Of a DNA stretch of 64,000 nucleotides, positions 1-8,971 are shown piece after piece (position 1 is the first letter of the stretch; the number at the start of each line of letters is the position of its first letter). The position numbers were made by a program, and so were the translations under genes. The stretch lies in assembly GCF_001905825.1 (NCBI RefSeq), contig NZ_LIVV01000002.1:250440-314439 (forward strand), given 5' to 3'. Under the pieces are notes generated by a model, which did not search any database, was not told the origin of the DNA, and saw only the letters and a list, made by a program, of their open reading frames with translations. The stretch is from Streptomyces sp. CB02009. GTDB taxonomy: Bacteria > Actinomycetota > Actinomycetes > Streptomycetales > Streptomycetaceae.

Positions 1-2
1 CC

Positions 3-272
3 CGACTCTGTCACGGGGCCGCGGCCGGCATCTCCCCGGGCGCCCGTTCGAGGCGGACGAGGGCTGCCTACGAGGTCGGGCAGTTGCTGATGCCGGCGAC
101 GCTGTCCAGCGGCACCAGGACGCTGGTCTCCGGGCAGTACGCCGTGGTGGAGTTGCGGGAGACGGACGACGCGGCCGCCGGTGAGCTCTGGCCGGCGGAG
201 ATCGACCCCACCGAACTCGCCGCGGCGGAGCGTGGCTACCTCCTCCTGGAGCACCTCGCCCGACGGGGATGA
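3..272 (+). CDS. C-terminal part of an unrecognised protein (5' end outside window)
   Basis: The reading frame is open from the first complete codon and ends at a TGA just before the convergent oxidoreductase gene. The visible 89 residues are soluble, acidic towards the end and have no signal or membrane segment. A TTG and an ATG lie inside the frame, but the frame continues upstream without a stop, so this is most likely the tail of a longer gene. Residues near the middle (GQLLMPATLSSGTRTLVSGQ) look like a beta-rich fold. I do not recognise the family. Confidence 0.45.
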   Translation, partial: RLCHGAAAGISPGARSRRTRAAYEVGQLLMPATLSSGTRTLVSGQYAVVELRETDDAAAGELWPAEIDPTELAAAERGYLLLEHLARRG

Positions 273-279
273 GGGAGCG

Positions 280-2616
280 TCACGCGGAGGGCACGATCGT
301 CACCTTGACGTGCTTCATGATCGGCTGGTCGCTCTGCGTGCTGTAGTCGACCAGCGCGCACAGCACGTTCATCTCGGGCATGTAGCCGGCCGCGCAGCCC
401 CGGGGGATGTCGTACGGAACCGCGAGGTAGCCGCTGACCGACCGCTGGGAGCCGTCCTTCGCGGTGCTCGTGATGTCGACGGGGCCCATGTCGGCGATCC
501 CGCGCTCCCGCATGTCGGCCCGGTTCATGAAGACCAGCGTGCGCAGGTTCTTGATGCCGCGGTAGCGGTCGTTGTCGGAGTAGATGGTGGTGTTCCACTG
601 GTCGTGGGACCGCATGGTGCCGAGGGCCAGGGTGCCCGGCTCGGGTACGACGTCGGGCAGCGGGGCGCTGGAGAACTCGGCGCGCCCGGACGGGGTGAGG
701 AAGACCAGTTCGCGGGCCGGCTGCTTGATGCGGAAGCCGAGCGGGAGGCGTACCCGCCGGTTGAAGTCCTCGAAGCCGTCGAGGGCCCTGGCCATGGTGT
801 CCCGGATGCGGTCGTAGTCCTCGATGTACCACTCCCAGGGCGTCGCGCTGTCGGGCAGCGCCGCCCGCGCCATGCCGGCGACGATCGCCGGTTCGGAGAG
901 CAGGTGCGGGGAAGCCGGGCGCTTCATGCCGACCGACAGGTGGACCATGCTCATCGAGTCCTCGACGGAGGTGCTCTGGATGCCCCTGCGCTGGTGGTCC
1001 TTCTCGGTGCGGCCCAGGCACGGCAGGATCAGTGCCTGCTTGCCGTGGACGAGGTGGCTGCGGTTCAGCTTGGTGCTGACCTGGACGGTGAGGTCGCAGG
1101 TGCGCAGCGCCGCGTAGGTGAGCGGGGTGTCGGGGGCGGCGAGCGCGAAGTTCCCGCCCATGCCGACGAAGACCTTGATCTCGCCGCGCTGCATCGCCTC
1201 GATGGTGCGGACGGTGTCCAGGCCGTGCTCGCGCGGCGGTTCGATCTCGCAGACCTCGGCGAGGCGGTCGAGGAATGCCTCGCTCGGGCGGTGGTCGATG
1301 CCGCAGGTGCGGTTGCCCTGGACGTTGCTGTGGCCGCGTACGGGGGAGGGGCCGGCGCCCTCGCGCCCCAGGTTGCCGCGGAGCAGCAGCAGGTTGACGA
1401 TCTCCCGGACGGTGTCGACGCCGTGCTCGTGCTGGGTGAGGCCCAGACACCAGCTGACGATGGAGCGGTCGGCCTCGCCGTACACCCGCGCGGCCTTGAG
1501 GATGTCGGCGCGGGACAGTCCGGACTGCCGCTCGATCTCCTCCCACGGTGTGGCCTCGCACAGCGCCCGGTACTCCTCGAAGCCGCTCGTGTGGCGGTCG
1601 ACGAACTCCTGGTCGAGGGCCTTGGGGTCGGTCGCCGACTGCTCCAGGACCGCCTTGGCCATGCCGCGGATCAGCGCCATGTCGCCGCCGATGCGCGGCT
1701 GGAGGTTCAGGGTGCTGGTCTTCGTCGTCTTGAAGAGGGCCATGTCCGTGAAGTCGTGCGGCACGATGGTCCGGGTGGCGGCTGCCTCGACGAGCGGGTT
1801 GACGTGCACGATCTGCGCGCCGCGGCGGTGCGCCTCGGCGAGCGCGGTCAGCATCCTGGGGGCGTTCGACGCGGCGTTCACCCCGAAGATGAACAGCGCG
1901 TCCGCGGTCTCCCAGTCCTTCAGGTCGACGGTGCCCTTGCCCGTGCCCAGGGAGGCCTGAAGGGCGCGGCCGCTGGCCTCGTGGCACATGTTGGAGCAGT
2001 CGGGCAGGTTGTTGGTGCCCAGCTCGCGGGCCATCAGCTGGTAGAGGAAGGTGGCCTCGTTGCCGAGCCGTCCCGAGGTGTAGAAGGACGCCTGGTGGGG
2101 GTTGTCGAGGCCGCGCAGGGCACGGCCGACCACCTCGAACGCGTCCTTCCACGTGATCGGGACGTAGTGGTCCGACTCCGGGTCGTAGACCATCGGCTCG
2201 GTCAGCCGGCCCTCGTTCTCCAGGTCGTAGTCGCTCCACTCGGCCAGCTCGGACACCGAGTGCGCGGCGAAGAACTCGCCGCCGACGCGCTTGCGCGTCA
2301 TCTCCCAGGTGACGTGCTTGATGCCGTTCTCGCAGATGTCCAGGTGCAGGCCCTTGGTGTCGTCGGGCCACGCGCAGCCGGGGCAGTCGAATCCGGTGTT
2401 CTCGTGGTTCATCCGCATGATGGCGCGCGGGCCGTCGACGAGGGCGCCCTCGCGGACGAGGAAGCCGGTCACGCTCCTGGCCGCGCCCCAGCCCGCCGCC
2501 GGGTGGTGGTAGGGGTGGAACTCCGGGTCGCCCTCGGGGGTGGGCCCCACCCGGGCCTCCACGGGTTCCGGGGCGCCGGGCGCCGGGGATTCCTGCGCGT
2601 CCTGGTCGGTGCTCAC
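280..2616 (-). CDS. FdhF/YdeP-family molybdopterin oxidoreductase
   Basis: This 778-residue protein belongs to the formate-dehydrogenase-alpha-like YdeP group, which binds a molybdopterin guanine dinucleotide cofactor. The signature FDCPGCAWPD lies near residue 75, where classical formate dehydrogenases carry a four-cysteine Fe-S motif; the YdeP type lacks that full set. Downstream come the molybdopterin-binding stretches (TSGRLGNEATFLYQLMAREL, NMCHEASGRAL) and a C-terminal dinucleotide-binding domain. There is no signal peptide, so it is probably cytoplasmic. The start is a GTG with AAAGGG about ten bases upstream. It is divergent from the DyP-encapsulin operon, with a 234-bp shared intergenic region. 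The physiological substrate is not established for this family; formate cannot be assumed. Confidence 0.9.
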   Translation of the reverse strand: MSTDQDAQESPAPGAPEPVEARVGPTPEGDPEFHPYHHPAAGWGAARSVTGFLVREGALVDGPRAIMRMNHENTGFDCPGCAWPDDTKGLHLDICENGIKHVTWEMTRKRVGGEFFAAHSVSELAEWSDYDLENEGRLTEPMVYDPESDHYVPITWKDAFEVVGRALRGLDNPHQASFYTSGRLGNEATFLYQLMARELGTNNLPDCSNMCHEASGRALQASLGTGKGTVDLKDWETADALFIFGVNAASNAPRMLTALAEAHRRGAQIVHVNPLVEAAATRTIVPHDFTDMALFKTTKTSTLNLQPRIGGDMALIRGMAKAVLEQSATDPKALDQEFVDRHTSGFEEYRALCEATPWEEIERQSGLSRADILKAARVYGEADRSIVSWCLGLTQHEHGVDTVREIVNLLLLRGNLGREGAGPSPVRGHSNVQGNRTCGIDHRPSEAFLDRLAEVCEIEPPREHGLDTVRTIEAMQRGEIKVFVGMGGNFALAAPDTPLTYAALRTCDLTVQVSTKLNRSHLVHGKQALILPCLGRTEKDHQRRGIQSTSVEDSMSMVHLSVGMKRPASPHLLSEPAIVAGMARAALPDSATPWEWYIEDYDRIRDTMARALDGFEDFNRRVRLPLGFRIKQPARELVFLTPSGRAEFSSAPLPDVVPEPGTLALGTMRSHDQWNTTIYSDNDRYRGIKNLRTLVFMNRADMRERGIADMGPVDITSTAKDGSQRSVSGYLAVPYDIPRGCAAGYMPEMNVLCALVDYSTQSDQPIMKHVKVTIVPSA

Positions 2617-2802
2617 GGCGTTGTCACCCTTTCACCTGCGGATGTTCGGGGCACAGCCGAACAGAAATCACCCCTTTGGGCAGGCTATGCCCGCCGGATC
2701 GCGGGTGCCACTCGGCTCGATCGCGGGCGCCGCTCGGATCCGAGGGGCCGCACGGGCTGCGTACCGGATCATGGGCGCCTACGCTGGCGCTGTCCTTTTC
2801 AT

Positions 2803-2832
2803 GTCTTTTGTCTGTCAGTCTTTTGTCTGCCA
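2803..2832. repeat. 15-bp tandem repeat upstream of DyP gene
   Basis: Two adjacent copies of GTCTTTTGTCTGTCA (second copy ends GCCA) lie 19 bp before the DyP start codon. They are T-rich in a very GC-rich background. Their position between the divergent oxidoreductase and peroxidase genes suggests a regulator-binding site or promoter element; the function is inferred. Confidence 0.5.
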
Positions 2833-2850
2833 TCTCTCGGCGGGAGTCCC

Positions 2851-3837
2851 ATGGTCGTCGTCCAACCCGTCGTCGCCCCGCCCTCCCGGGCTGCCGTGTT
2901 CCTCGTGGCCACCGTCAACCCCGGCGGCGAGGACACCGTGCGGGAGGCGCTCCAGGACCTGTCAGGACTCGTCCGGTCGGTGTCCTTCCGCCACCCCGAC
3001 GACGGCCTCACCTGCGTCGCCGGGATCGGCTCCGAGGCCTGGGACCGGCTCGTCGGCGGTCCCCGCCCTCGCGAGCTGCACCCCTTCCCGGCCCTCAGAG
3101 GCCCCCGCCACCGGGCCCCGGCCACCCCGGGCGACCTGCTGTTCCACGTACGCGCCCGGCGCATGGACCTCTGCTTCGAGCTCGCCCGGCTCCTCGTGGA
3201 GAGCCTCGGCACCGCCGTGACCGTCGTCGACGAGGTGCACGGTTTCGCGTACTTCGACGACCGCGACCTCCTCGGCTTCGTCGACGGCAGCGAGAACCCG
3301 GGAGGCCAGGTGGCGGCCGCCGCGGTCCACATCGGCGACGAGGACCCCGGCTTCCGCGGCGGCAGCTACGTCATCGTGCAGAAGTACCTGCACGAGATGC
3401 CCGCCTGGGACGCGCTCACCGTCGAACAGCAGGAGCACGTCATCGGACGAGGCAAGGCGTCCAACGTGGAGATGCCCGACGACGTCAAGCCGTCGAACTC
3501 GCACGTCGCGCTGAACACCATCGTCGACGAGGACGGCGTCACCCGGCAGATCTTCCGCGCGAACATGCCGTTCGGCCGGGTCGGCGGCGGCGAGTTCGGC
3601 ACCTACTTCGTCGGCTACGCCCGCACGCCCGCCGTCACCGAGCTGATGCTGCGCAACATGTTCCTCGGAGATCCCCCGGGCAACACGGACCGCATCCTCG
3701 ACTTCTCCCGCGCCGTGACCGGCGGCCTCTTCTTCGTGCCGAGCGCCGAACTCCTCGACGACCTGCCTGCCGCGCCGCCGGACGCCGCCGTCCGCCAGGG
3801 AGACTCCCTGGGCATCGGCGGCCTGAAAGGAGCCTGA
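2851..3837 (+). CDS. DyP-type haem peroxidase, encapsulin cargo
   Basis: This 328-residue protein is a dye-decolourising peroxidase. The family hallmark GFVDG is at residues 142-146, with the distal Asp at D145. A candidate proximal haem ligand is H218 in NSHVALN, and a conserved Arg is at R236. The last ten residues, SLGIGGLKGA, follow an acidic, proline-rich linker and match the encapsulin targeting peptide known from actinobacterial DyP cargo. The shell gene starts 6 bp downstream, so the two are co-transcribed and the enzyme is expected inside the nanocompartment. A much longer upstream reading frame exists, but the ATG at 2851 has a GGGAG ribosome site and gives the normal family length. 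Likely role: H2O2-dependent oxidation under oxidative stress. Confidence 0.95.
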   Translation: MVVVQPVVAPPSRAAVFLVATVNPGGEDTVREALQDLSGLVRSVSFRHPDDGLTCVAGIGSEAWDRLVGGPRPRELHPFPALRGPRHRAPATPGDLLFHVRARRMDLCFELARLLVESLGTAVTVVDEVHGFAYFDDRDLLGFVDGSENPGGQVAAAAVHIGDEDPGFRGGSYVIVQKYLHEMPAWDALTVEQQEHVIGRGKASNVEMPDDVKPSNSHVALNTIVDEDGVTRQIFRANMPFGRVGGGEFGTYFVGYARTPAVTELMLRNMFLGDPPGNTDRILDFSRAVTGGLFFVPSAELLDDLPAAPPDAAVRQGDSLGIGGLKGA

Positions 3838-3843
3838 CTCCCC

Positions 3844-4710
3844 ATGACGACCCCCGACGCCACGACCCCCGGCCTCACGAGCGACCCCTACCAGGGTCCC
3901 GACACGAACAACCTGCACCGCGAACTCGCCCCGATCACCCCGGCGGCCTGGGCCGAGATCGAGGAGGAGGCCCGCCGCACGTTCCGCCGCAACGTCGCGG
4001 GCCGCCGCGTCGTCGACGTGCCCGACCCCGGAGGCCCTGACCTCGCCGCCGTCGGCACCGGGCACCTCGGCGACCTGGGCTCGCCCGCCCCCGGTGTCAC
4101 CGCGCGGCTGCGCGAGGCGAAGCCGCTGTTCGAACTCAGGGTGCCCTTCACCGTCGACCGGGCCGCCGTCGACGACGTCGAGCGCGGCTCGAAGGACTCC
4201 GACTGGCAGCCCGTCAAGGACGCGGCGCGCGCCATGGCGTTCGTCGAGGACCGCACGATCTTCGACGGATTCGGGGCGGCCGGTGTCGACGGCCTGCGCG
4301 CCAGGTCCTCCAACCCGGCCGTCCAGCTCCCCACCGAACCGCGCGACTACCCCGACGCCGTCAGCCGGGCCCTGACCGCGCTGCGCCTCGCCGGCGTCGA
4401 CGGCCCCTACGCGCTGCTCCTCGGCGCCGACGAGTACCGGGCGGTCAGCGAGACCTCCGACCACGGCTATCCGATCGCCGCCCACCTCGGCCGCATGCTC
4501 GACGGCTCGCCGATCTGGGCGCCGGCCCTGAGCGGCGGTTTCGTCCTGTCCACCCGCGGCGGCGACTTCGAGCTGATCCTCGGCCAGGACCTGGCGATCG
4601 GCTACACGGGCCACGACGCGGAGAGCGTGCACCTGTACTTCCAGGAGACGCTCACCTTCCGCACGTACACCGACGAGGCCGTGGTCGTCCTGGAGGCACC
4701 GAGCGCCTGA
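3844..4710 (+). CDS. Encapsulin shell protein (linocin M18 family)
   Basis: This 288-residue protein has the HK97-fold encapsulin sequence pattern. An N-terminal helix ([20 protein letters not shown]) forms the cargo-docking surface in known members. It is followed by a GRRVVDV strand, the extended E-loop region with [12 protein letters not shown], and the A-domain with [12 protein letters not shown]. The protein ends in beta-strands rich in T and V. Length and order match family 1 encapsulins. The gene follows the DyP gene by 6 bp, and the DyP C-terminus carries the loading peptide, so the pair makes a peroxidase-filled protein shell in the cytoplasm. The region after the stop holds a tandem repeat rather than an obvious terminator. 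Confidence 0.95.
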   Translation: MTTPDATTPGLTSDPYQGPDTNNLHRELAPITPAAWAEIEEEARRTFRRNVAGRRVVDVPDPGGPDLAAVGTGHLGDLGSPAPGVTARLREAKPLFELRVPFTVDRAAVDDVERGSKDSDWQPVKDAARAMAFVEDRTIFDGFGAAGVDGLRARSSNPAVQLPTEPRDYPDAVSRALTALRLAGVDGPYALLLGADEYRAVSETSDHGYPIAAHLGRMLDGSPIWAPALSGGFVLSTRGGDFELILGQDLAIGYTGHDAESVHLYFQETLTFRTYTDEAVVVLEAPSA

Positions 4711-4730
4711 GGGCGTCCCACCTGGCCGTC

Positions 4731-4821
4731 ACGACAGCCCTGGGGGACACGAGAGCCCTGCGGGACACGACAGCCCCTGGGGGACACGACAGGCCTGGGG
4801 GACACGACAGCCCTGCGGGAA
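4731..4821. repeat. Five-copy 18-bp tandem repeat after encapsulin gene
   Basis: Five imperfect units of about ACGACAGCCCTGGGGGAC run head to tail between the encapsulin stop and the DUF1345 start. One unit is 19 bp. Each unit carries a short CCCTGNGGG dyad, so the transcript could form a row of small hairpins. It is too short and lacks the spacers needed for a CRISPR array. Confidence 0.85.
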
Positions 4822-4852
4822 CGGAGGCCCGAGAGCCGGGAGGCCCGATGCC

Positions 4853-5488
4853 ATGAAGAGTCCGCTGCTCCTCTCCGCCGTGCCCCGGCTCGCCCTCTCG
4901 GCGCTGGTCGCGGCGGCGGTCGGCGCCGTCGTCGGCGCCGCCACCCACGCGCCGCTGGGCGTCCTCTCGGCGATCGCCGTCGGGGAGACGGTCTTCGTCG
5001 TCGCAGGCTGGGTCACGCTGTGGCCGATGGACGCCACCACCACCCACCGCAACGTACGCCGCGAGGAGTTCCGGCCCGTCGTCGAGGAACTGGCCGTCGT
5101 CGGAACGGCGGTGGCCGGACTCGTCGGCATCGTCGTCCTCCTGCTGATCGGCAGGTCCGACCTCAGCCACGCCGCCGCGGCGACCGCGCTCGCCGGGGTG
5201 TTCATGGCCTGGGCCGCGCTGCACCTGATGTACGCCACCCGGTACGCGTACATCTACTACCTGAGACCCGGCGGCGGGATCGACTTCAACTCCCGCGAAC
5301 CGCCCCGCTACAGCGACTTCCTCTACTTCAGCTACAACCTCGGCATGACCTACCAGGTCTCCGACACCGACGTCTCCAGCACGACGATCCGCGCGGTCGC
5401 ACTCCGTCACTGCCTCCTGTCGTACGTCTTCGGCGCGAGTATCCTGGCCACCACCATCAACCTCGTCACGGGCATCGTCACGGGCTGA
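4853..5488 (+). CDS. DUF1345 family membrane protein
   Basis: This 211-residue protein has about five hydrophobic segments (around residues 10-30, 35-55, 78-98, 108-128 and 185-208). It carries the DUF1345 hallmarks: a polar loop with THRNVRREE and the [19 protein letters not shown] stretch. Its biochemical function is unknown. A GGGAGG ribosome site precedes the ATG. It lies downstream of the encapsulin gene across the tandem repeat and 40 bp upstream of the FAD oxidoreductase, so the four genes may share a transcript. A role in the encapsulin system is not implied by the sequence. Confidence 0.9.
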   Translation: MKSPLLLSAVPRLALSALVAAAVGAVVGAATHAPLGVLSAIAVGETVFVVAGWVTLWPMDATTTHRNVRREEFRPVVEELAVVGTAVAGLVGIVVLLLIGRSDLSHAAAATALAGVFMAWAALHLMYATRYAYIYYLRPGGGIDFNSREPPRYSDFLYFSYNLGMTYQVSDTDVSSTTIRAVALRHCLLSYVFGASILATTINLVTGIVTG

Positions 5489-5528
5489 GGCGGTTCGCAC
5501 GGAGACTCGGCCCCCTGGAGACCACGTC

Positions 5529-6977
5529 ATGACCACGGCCGTCGTCGTCGGTGCCGGACCCAACGGGCTCGCCGCCGCCGCCCTGCTCGCGCGCGAAGGC
5601 CTGGAGGTCACCGTTCTGGAGGCCGCCGAGGAGATCGGCGGCGGCACCCGCAGCGTCGAGGCGATCCTGCCCGGTCTCCTGCACGACCACTGCTCCGCCA
5701 TCCATCCGATGGCCGTCACCTCGCCCGCGCTCCGCGCGCTCGGCCTGGAGCGCCACGGGCTGCGCTGGCGGCAGCCCGAGATCGACTGCGTGCACCCGCT
5801 CGACGACGGCACGGCCGGGGTCCTGCTCCGGTCCGTCGCGGAGACCGCCGCCGGGCTCGGTGCCGACGGCGCCCGCTACCGGGCCCTGCTGGAGCCGTCC
5901 GTACGGCGGTGGGACGCGCTCGCCGACGACGTCATGGGCCCGCTCCTCCGGATCCCCGCGCATCCGCTGTCCCTGGCCCGCTTCGGCCTGCCGACCGCCC
6001 TGCCCGCCTCCGCCCTCGCCCGGCTCTTCCGCACGCCGCAGGCGCGGGCCCTGTGGGCGGGAGTCGCGGCCCACTCCTTCCGCCCGCTCTCCGACCCGTT
6101 CAGCTCGGCCATCGGGCTCGGCATCCTCACCGCCGGACACGCCGCCGGGTGGGCCGTCGCCGAGGGCGGTTCGCACGCCATCTCGCGCGCCATGGCCGCC
6201 GTCCTCGCCGAACACGGCGGAGTGGTCCACACCGGTGTGCGGATCACCGACCGCGGGCAGCTCCCGCCCGCCGACGTGACCCTCCTCGACCTGGACCCCG
6301 GCCAGGTCGGGCGACTGTACGGCGACCGGCTGCCACCCCGGGTGGCGGCCGCGTACGGGCGCTTCCGGCGCGGCCCCGGCGCCTTCAAGGTGGACCTCGC
6401 CGTCGAGGGCGGGGTGCCCTGGACGGACGAGCGGGCCCGGCGCGCCGGCACCGTGCACCTCGGCGGCCCGCTCGCCGAAGTGGCCTTCACCGAGAGGGAG
6501 GTGACGGAGGGTCGGATGCCCCGGCGGCCCTTCGTGCTCGTCGGACAGCAGTACCTCGCCGACCCCTCCCGGTCCGTCGGCGACGTCCACCCCGTCTGGA
6601 CGTACGCGCACGTGCCGTACGGCTACGAAGGCGACGCGACCGAGTCGGTCCTGCGGCAGCTGGAACGCTTCGCGCCCGGCGTCCGCGAGCGGGTCGTGGG
6701 CCACCAGGTCACCCGACCGGCCGACTTCGCCGCCGCCAACCCCAACTTCGCCGGCGGGGACATCCTCACCGGAGCCAAGACCGTCCCCCAGCTCCTCCTG
6801 GGCGCACGCCCCGCGCTCGACCCCTACGCCACCGGGCTGCCGGGCGTGTTCCTCTGCTCCGCCGCCACCCCGCCCGGCCCCGGAGCCCACGGCATGTGCG
6901 GCGCGGGAGCGGCGGCGTCGGCACTGCGCCACCTCGGGGCACGGGCCTCGTGGCAGAGCGGCCGACAGGCCGGCTAG
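5529..6977 (+). CDS. FAD-dependent oxidoreductase, phytoene-desaturase-like
   Basis: This 482-residue protein begins with a Rossmann dinucleotide-binding motif, VVVGAGPNGLAAAALL, followed by the second FAD-contacting strand VTVLEAAEEIGGGTRS. It ends with the CrtI-like motif region (GVFLCSAATPPGPGAHGMCG) that contacts the flavin. This is the general NAD(P)/FAD oxidoreductase group related to carotene desaturases and retinol saturases. No other carotenoid genes are nearby, so the substrate is unknown. GGAG stands eight bases before the ATG. It is the last gene of the possible DyP-encapsulin transcript and converges with the GreA-like gene. Confidence 0.85.
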   Translation: MTTAVVVGAGPNGLAAAALLAREGLEVTVLEAAEEIGGGTRSVEAILPGLLHDHCSAIHPMAVTSPALRALGLERHGLRWRQPEIDCVHPLDDGTAGVLLRSVAETAAGLGADGARYRALLEPSVRRWDALADDVMGPLLRIPAHPLSLARFGLPTALPASALARLFRTPQARALWAGVAAHSFRPLSDPFSSAIGLGILTAGHAAGWAVAEGGSHAISRAMAAVLAEHGGVVHTGVRITDRGQLPPADVTLLDLDPGQVGRLYGDRLPPRVAAAYGRFRRGPGAFKVDLAVEGGVPWTDERARRAGTVHLGGPLAEVAFTEREVTEGRMPRRPFVLVGQQYLADPSRSVGDVHPVWTYAHVPYGYEGDATESVLRQLERFAPGVRERVVGHQVTRPADFAAANPNFAGGDILTGAKTVPQLLLGARPALDPYATGLPGVFLCSAATPPGPGAHGMCGAGAAASALRHLGARASWQSGRQAG

Positions 6978-7017
6978 TCCGCGGAGCCGGCCCCGCGAGT
7001 CCCTGTGAGGACACCCT

Positions 7018-7485
7018 CTAGTCGCCGAGGGACAGCACGACCGCGGAGGCCGGCCCCTCCGGGGTCACGTACGTGACGGTGTCACCGGCGCGACGGCCCA
7101 GCAGCGCGCCGCCGAGGGGGCTGTCCGCGGTGACCATCGTCCGGTCGAGCACCGCGGCGACCTCGCCGATCTGGACGGTCGACTCCGTACCGTCCTCGAA
7201 CCGCACGGTCACCGTGCTGCCCACGCCGACCGCGTCGGTGGGCGGCGCGCCCGCGGCGTCCGCCTCGCGCAGGCGTCCCCGGATGTCGTCCATGCGGCGG
7301 TCGAGCCGGTCGAGTTCCGTGGCGCGCTCCAGTTCGTCGGCCTGGTCGGCCCGGTCGCCCGTCTGATCGCCGCCTCCGTCCTCGAGCGTGACGGCGACGG
7401 CCTCGCGTTCGGTGCGGAGGTCGTCGAGTTCCCGCTCCAGTGCCTCGCGGGCGACGGCGCTGATGGGCTCGGGTCCACCGGTCAT
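7018..7485 (-). CDS. GreA/GreB-family transcript elongation factor
   Basis: This 155-residue protein has the two-part Gre architecture. An N-terminal antiparallel coiled coil (about residues 8-75, rich in E, D and R) is followed by a C-terminal FKBP-like domain beginning VGVGSTVTVRFEDGTESTV and containing the SPLGGALLGRRAGDTV stretch typical of the family. Such proteins bind RNA polymerase at the secondary channel, and canonical GreA stimulates cleavage of backtracked transcripts. The sequence is diverged from housekeeping GreA, so it could modulate polymerase in another way. It sits just upstream of the serine hydrolase gene on the same strand, with a 45-bp gap. Confidence 0.85.
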   Translation of the reverse strand: MTGGPEPISAVAREALERELDDLRTEREAVAVTLEDGGGDQTGDRADQADELERATELDRLDRRMDDIRGRLREADAAGAPPTDAVGVGSTVTVRFEDGTESTVQIGEVAAVLDRTMVTADSPLGGALLGRRAGDTVTYVTPEGPASAVVLSLGD

Positions 7486-7530
7486 TCCTGCTCCCGTGGT
7501 GCGGCGGCACGGGTGGTGTGCCGCGGGCGG

Positions 7531-8814
7531 TCAGTTGGTGCTGGGGCTCGGGCTGCTCGGAGCCGCCGCCGTGACCGGGATGTCGAAGACGTGCTCGGGG
7601 GTCACGACGCGGGTGATGGCCTGTCCGAACAGGGTGCTGGGCTCGTTGCCGTCGTGCAGCTCGTCCGTGTTGAGGAGCACGACCAGGGTGGCCCGCGGCT
7701 CCGGCAGGTAGATCGTCAGCGACTCGTACCCGGGCAGGGATCCGTTGTGGCCGATCCAGCCCTGGACGTTGAAGATGCCGAGGCCGTATCCGGCACCGGG
7801 GATGTCCGTCGGATAGACCTTGAGGCGCTCGGCCTGCGTCTCCGGGGTGAGCAGCGTGCCGGTGGCGACCACCCGTGCCCAGGTGCGCAGGTCCTGGAGG
7901 TTCGAGATCATCGCGCCGGCCGCCCAGCCCCAGGAGGGGTTCCAGTTCGTGGCGTCCTCGACCTGGCCCGAGGCGGTCTGGACGGTGTAGCCGTGGGCGT
8001 GCGGGGACGGGAACGCGGCGTCGGTCGGGAAGACGGTCCGGTCCAGGCCCGTCGGGTCGAGAACGTTCGTCTGGATGAACTCGTGCAGCGGTGTGCCGCT
8101 GACCTTCTCCACGACGAGTCCGAGCAGGATCAGGTTGGTGTTGCAGTAGTCGAACTCGGCACCGGGCTGGAACTGGATCGGGTGCTTGAAGGCGTAGTCG
8201 AGCAACTGCTGCGGGGTGAAGGGCCGGTCGGGGTTCGAGGTGAACGCCTTGTAGAAGCCCTCGTCCGCCGAGTAGTTGAAGAGCCCGCTGCGCATGGACG
8301 CGAGGTTGCGCAGCGTGATCCTGTCGCCGTTCGGTACGTCGTCGACGTACTTCGAGATCGGGTCGTCGATGTTCAGCCGGCCCCGGTCGGCGAGTTGGAG
8401 CAGCGCGGTGACCGTGAACGTCTTGGTCTCGCTGCCGATCCGCATGTACAGGTCGGGCCGCATCGGCTGCCCGGTGTCCTTGTCGGCGACGCCGAAGGAG
8501 CGGATGTACGTGCCCTTGCCGGGCGCCGAGAGGCCGACCGTGACACCGGGGACGCCGGTCTCCTTCATGACGTCCTGGATCGCCTTGTCCAGGCGTGCGG
8601 TGACGGCCGGGGTGAGTTCGGGGAAGTCGCCCTGCGCCGAGACCGCCGCGGGGACCGAGTAGGGTCCGGGAACCGGTGGTTGGGCCGCCGGGTACACGCC
8701 GGGGGCGGACGGTCCGGCGGCGAGGGCGGTGCCCGCGCCCAGCGGGGCGGCGAAGAGTCCGAGAGCCGCGATGCCCGCGCAGACGCGCCTGCGGCATGTG
8801 CGTGAGTACCTCAC
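7531..8814 (-). CDS. Secreted serine hydrolase, class C beta-lactamase/DD-peptidase type
   Basis: This 427-residue protein has an N-terminal signal peptide: basic residues 1-11, a hydrophobic core, and AXA near residue 33. The penicillin-recognising fold carries all three active-site motifs: S128-E-T-K131, Y223-C-N225 and the HNG motif in GWIGHNGSLPGY. Family members include D-alanyl-D-alanine carboxypeptidases, esterases and class C beta-lactamases. The N-terminal proline-rich segment and overall pattern fit streptomycete extracellular DD-peptidase-like proteins better than a resistance enzyme. The GTG start was chosen because AGGAGG lies six bases upstream and the signal peptide follows at once. 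Confidence 0.9.
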   Translation of the reverse strand: MRYSRTCRRRVCAGIAALGLFAAPLGAGTALAAGPSAPGVYPAAQPPVPGPYSVPAAVSAQGDFPELTPAVTARLDKAIQDVMKETGVPGVTVGLSAPGKGTYIRSFGVADKDTGQPMRPDLYMRIGSETKTFTVTALLQLADRGRLNIDDPISKYVDDVPNGDRITLRNLASMRSGLFNYSADEGFYKAFTSNPDRPFTPQQLLDYAFKHPIQFQPGAEFDYCNTNLILLGLVVEKVSGTPLHEFIQTNVLDPTGLDRTVFPTDAAFPSPHAHGYTVQTASGQVEDATNWNPSWGWAAGAMISNLQDLRTWARVVATGTLLTPETQAERLKVYPTDIPGAGYGLGIFNVQGWIGHNGSLPGYESLTIYLPEPRATLVVLLNTDELHDGNEPSTLFGQAITRVVTPEHVFDIPVTAAAPSSPSPSTN

Positions 8815-8971
8815 GGCGGCCTCCTGCCGGCCGGGGACAACACTCCACTCCCAGGCTAGGCCGGGCCGCCGGGCCTCGCACGGCGGCTCCGCCGCGTGGT
8901 CTGTTACGTTGCCGATCACCGGGCCGCGGAGCAGAGGGGCCCGGCCCGCGAGCGAGAGGGAGACCCGCGCC

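Noticed and set aside
181..2850. Long rightward open frame opposite the FdhF/YdeP gene
   Set aside because: It is the antisense shadow of a clear oxidoreductase; high GC leaves the opposite strand open. Only its last part, from 2851, is the real DyP gene.
4731..4821. Possible CRISPR array
   Set aside because: The units are contiguous with no unique spacers and there are no cas genes.
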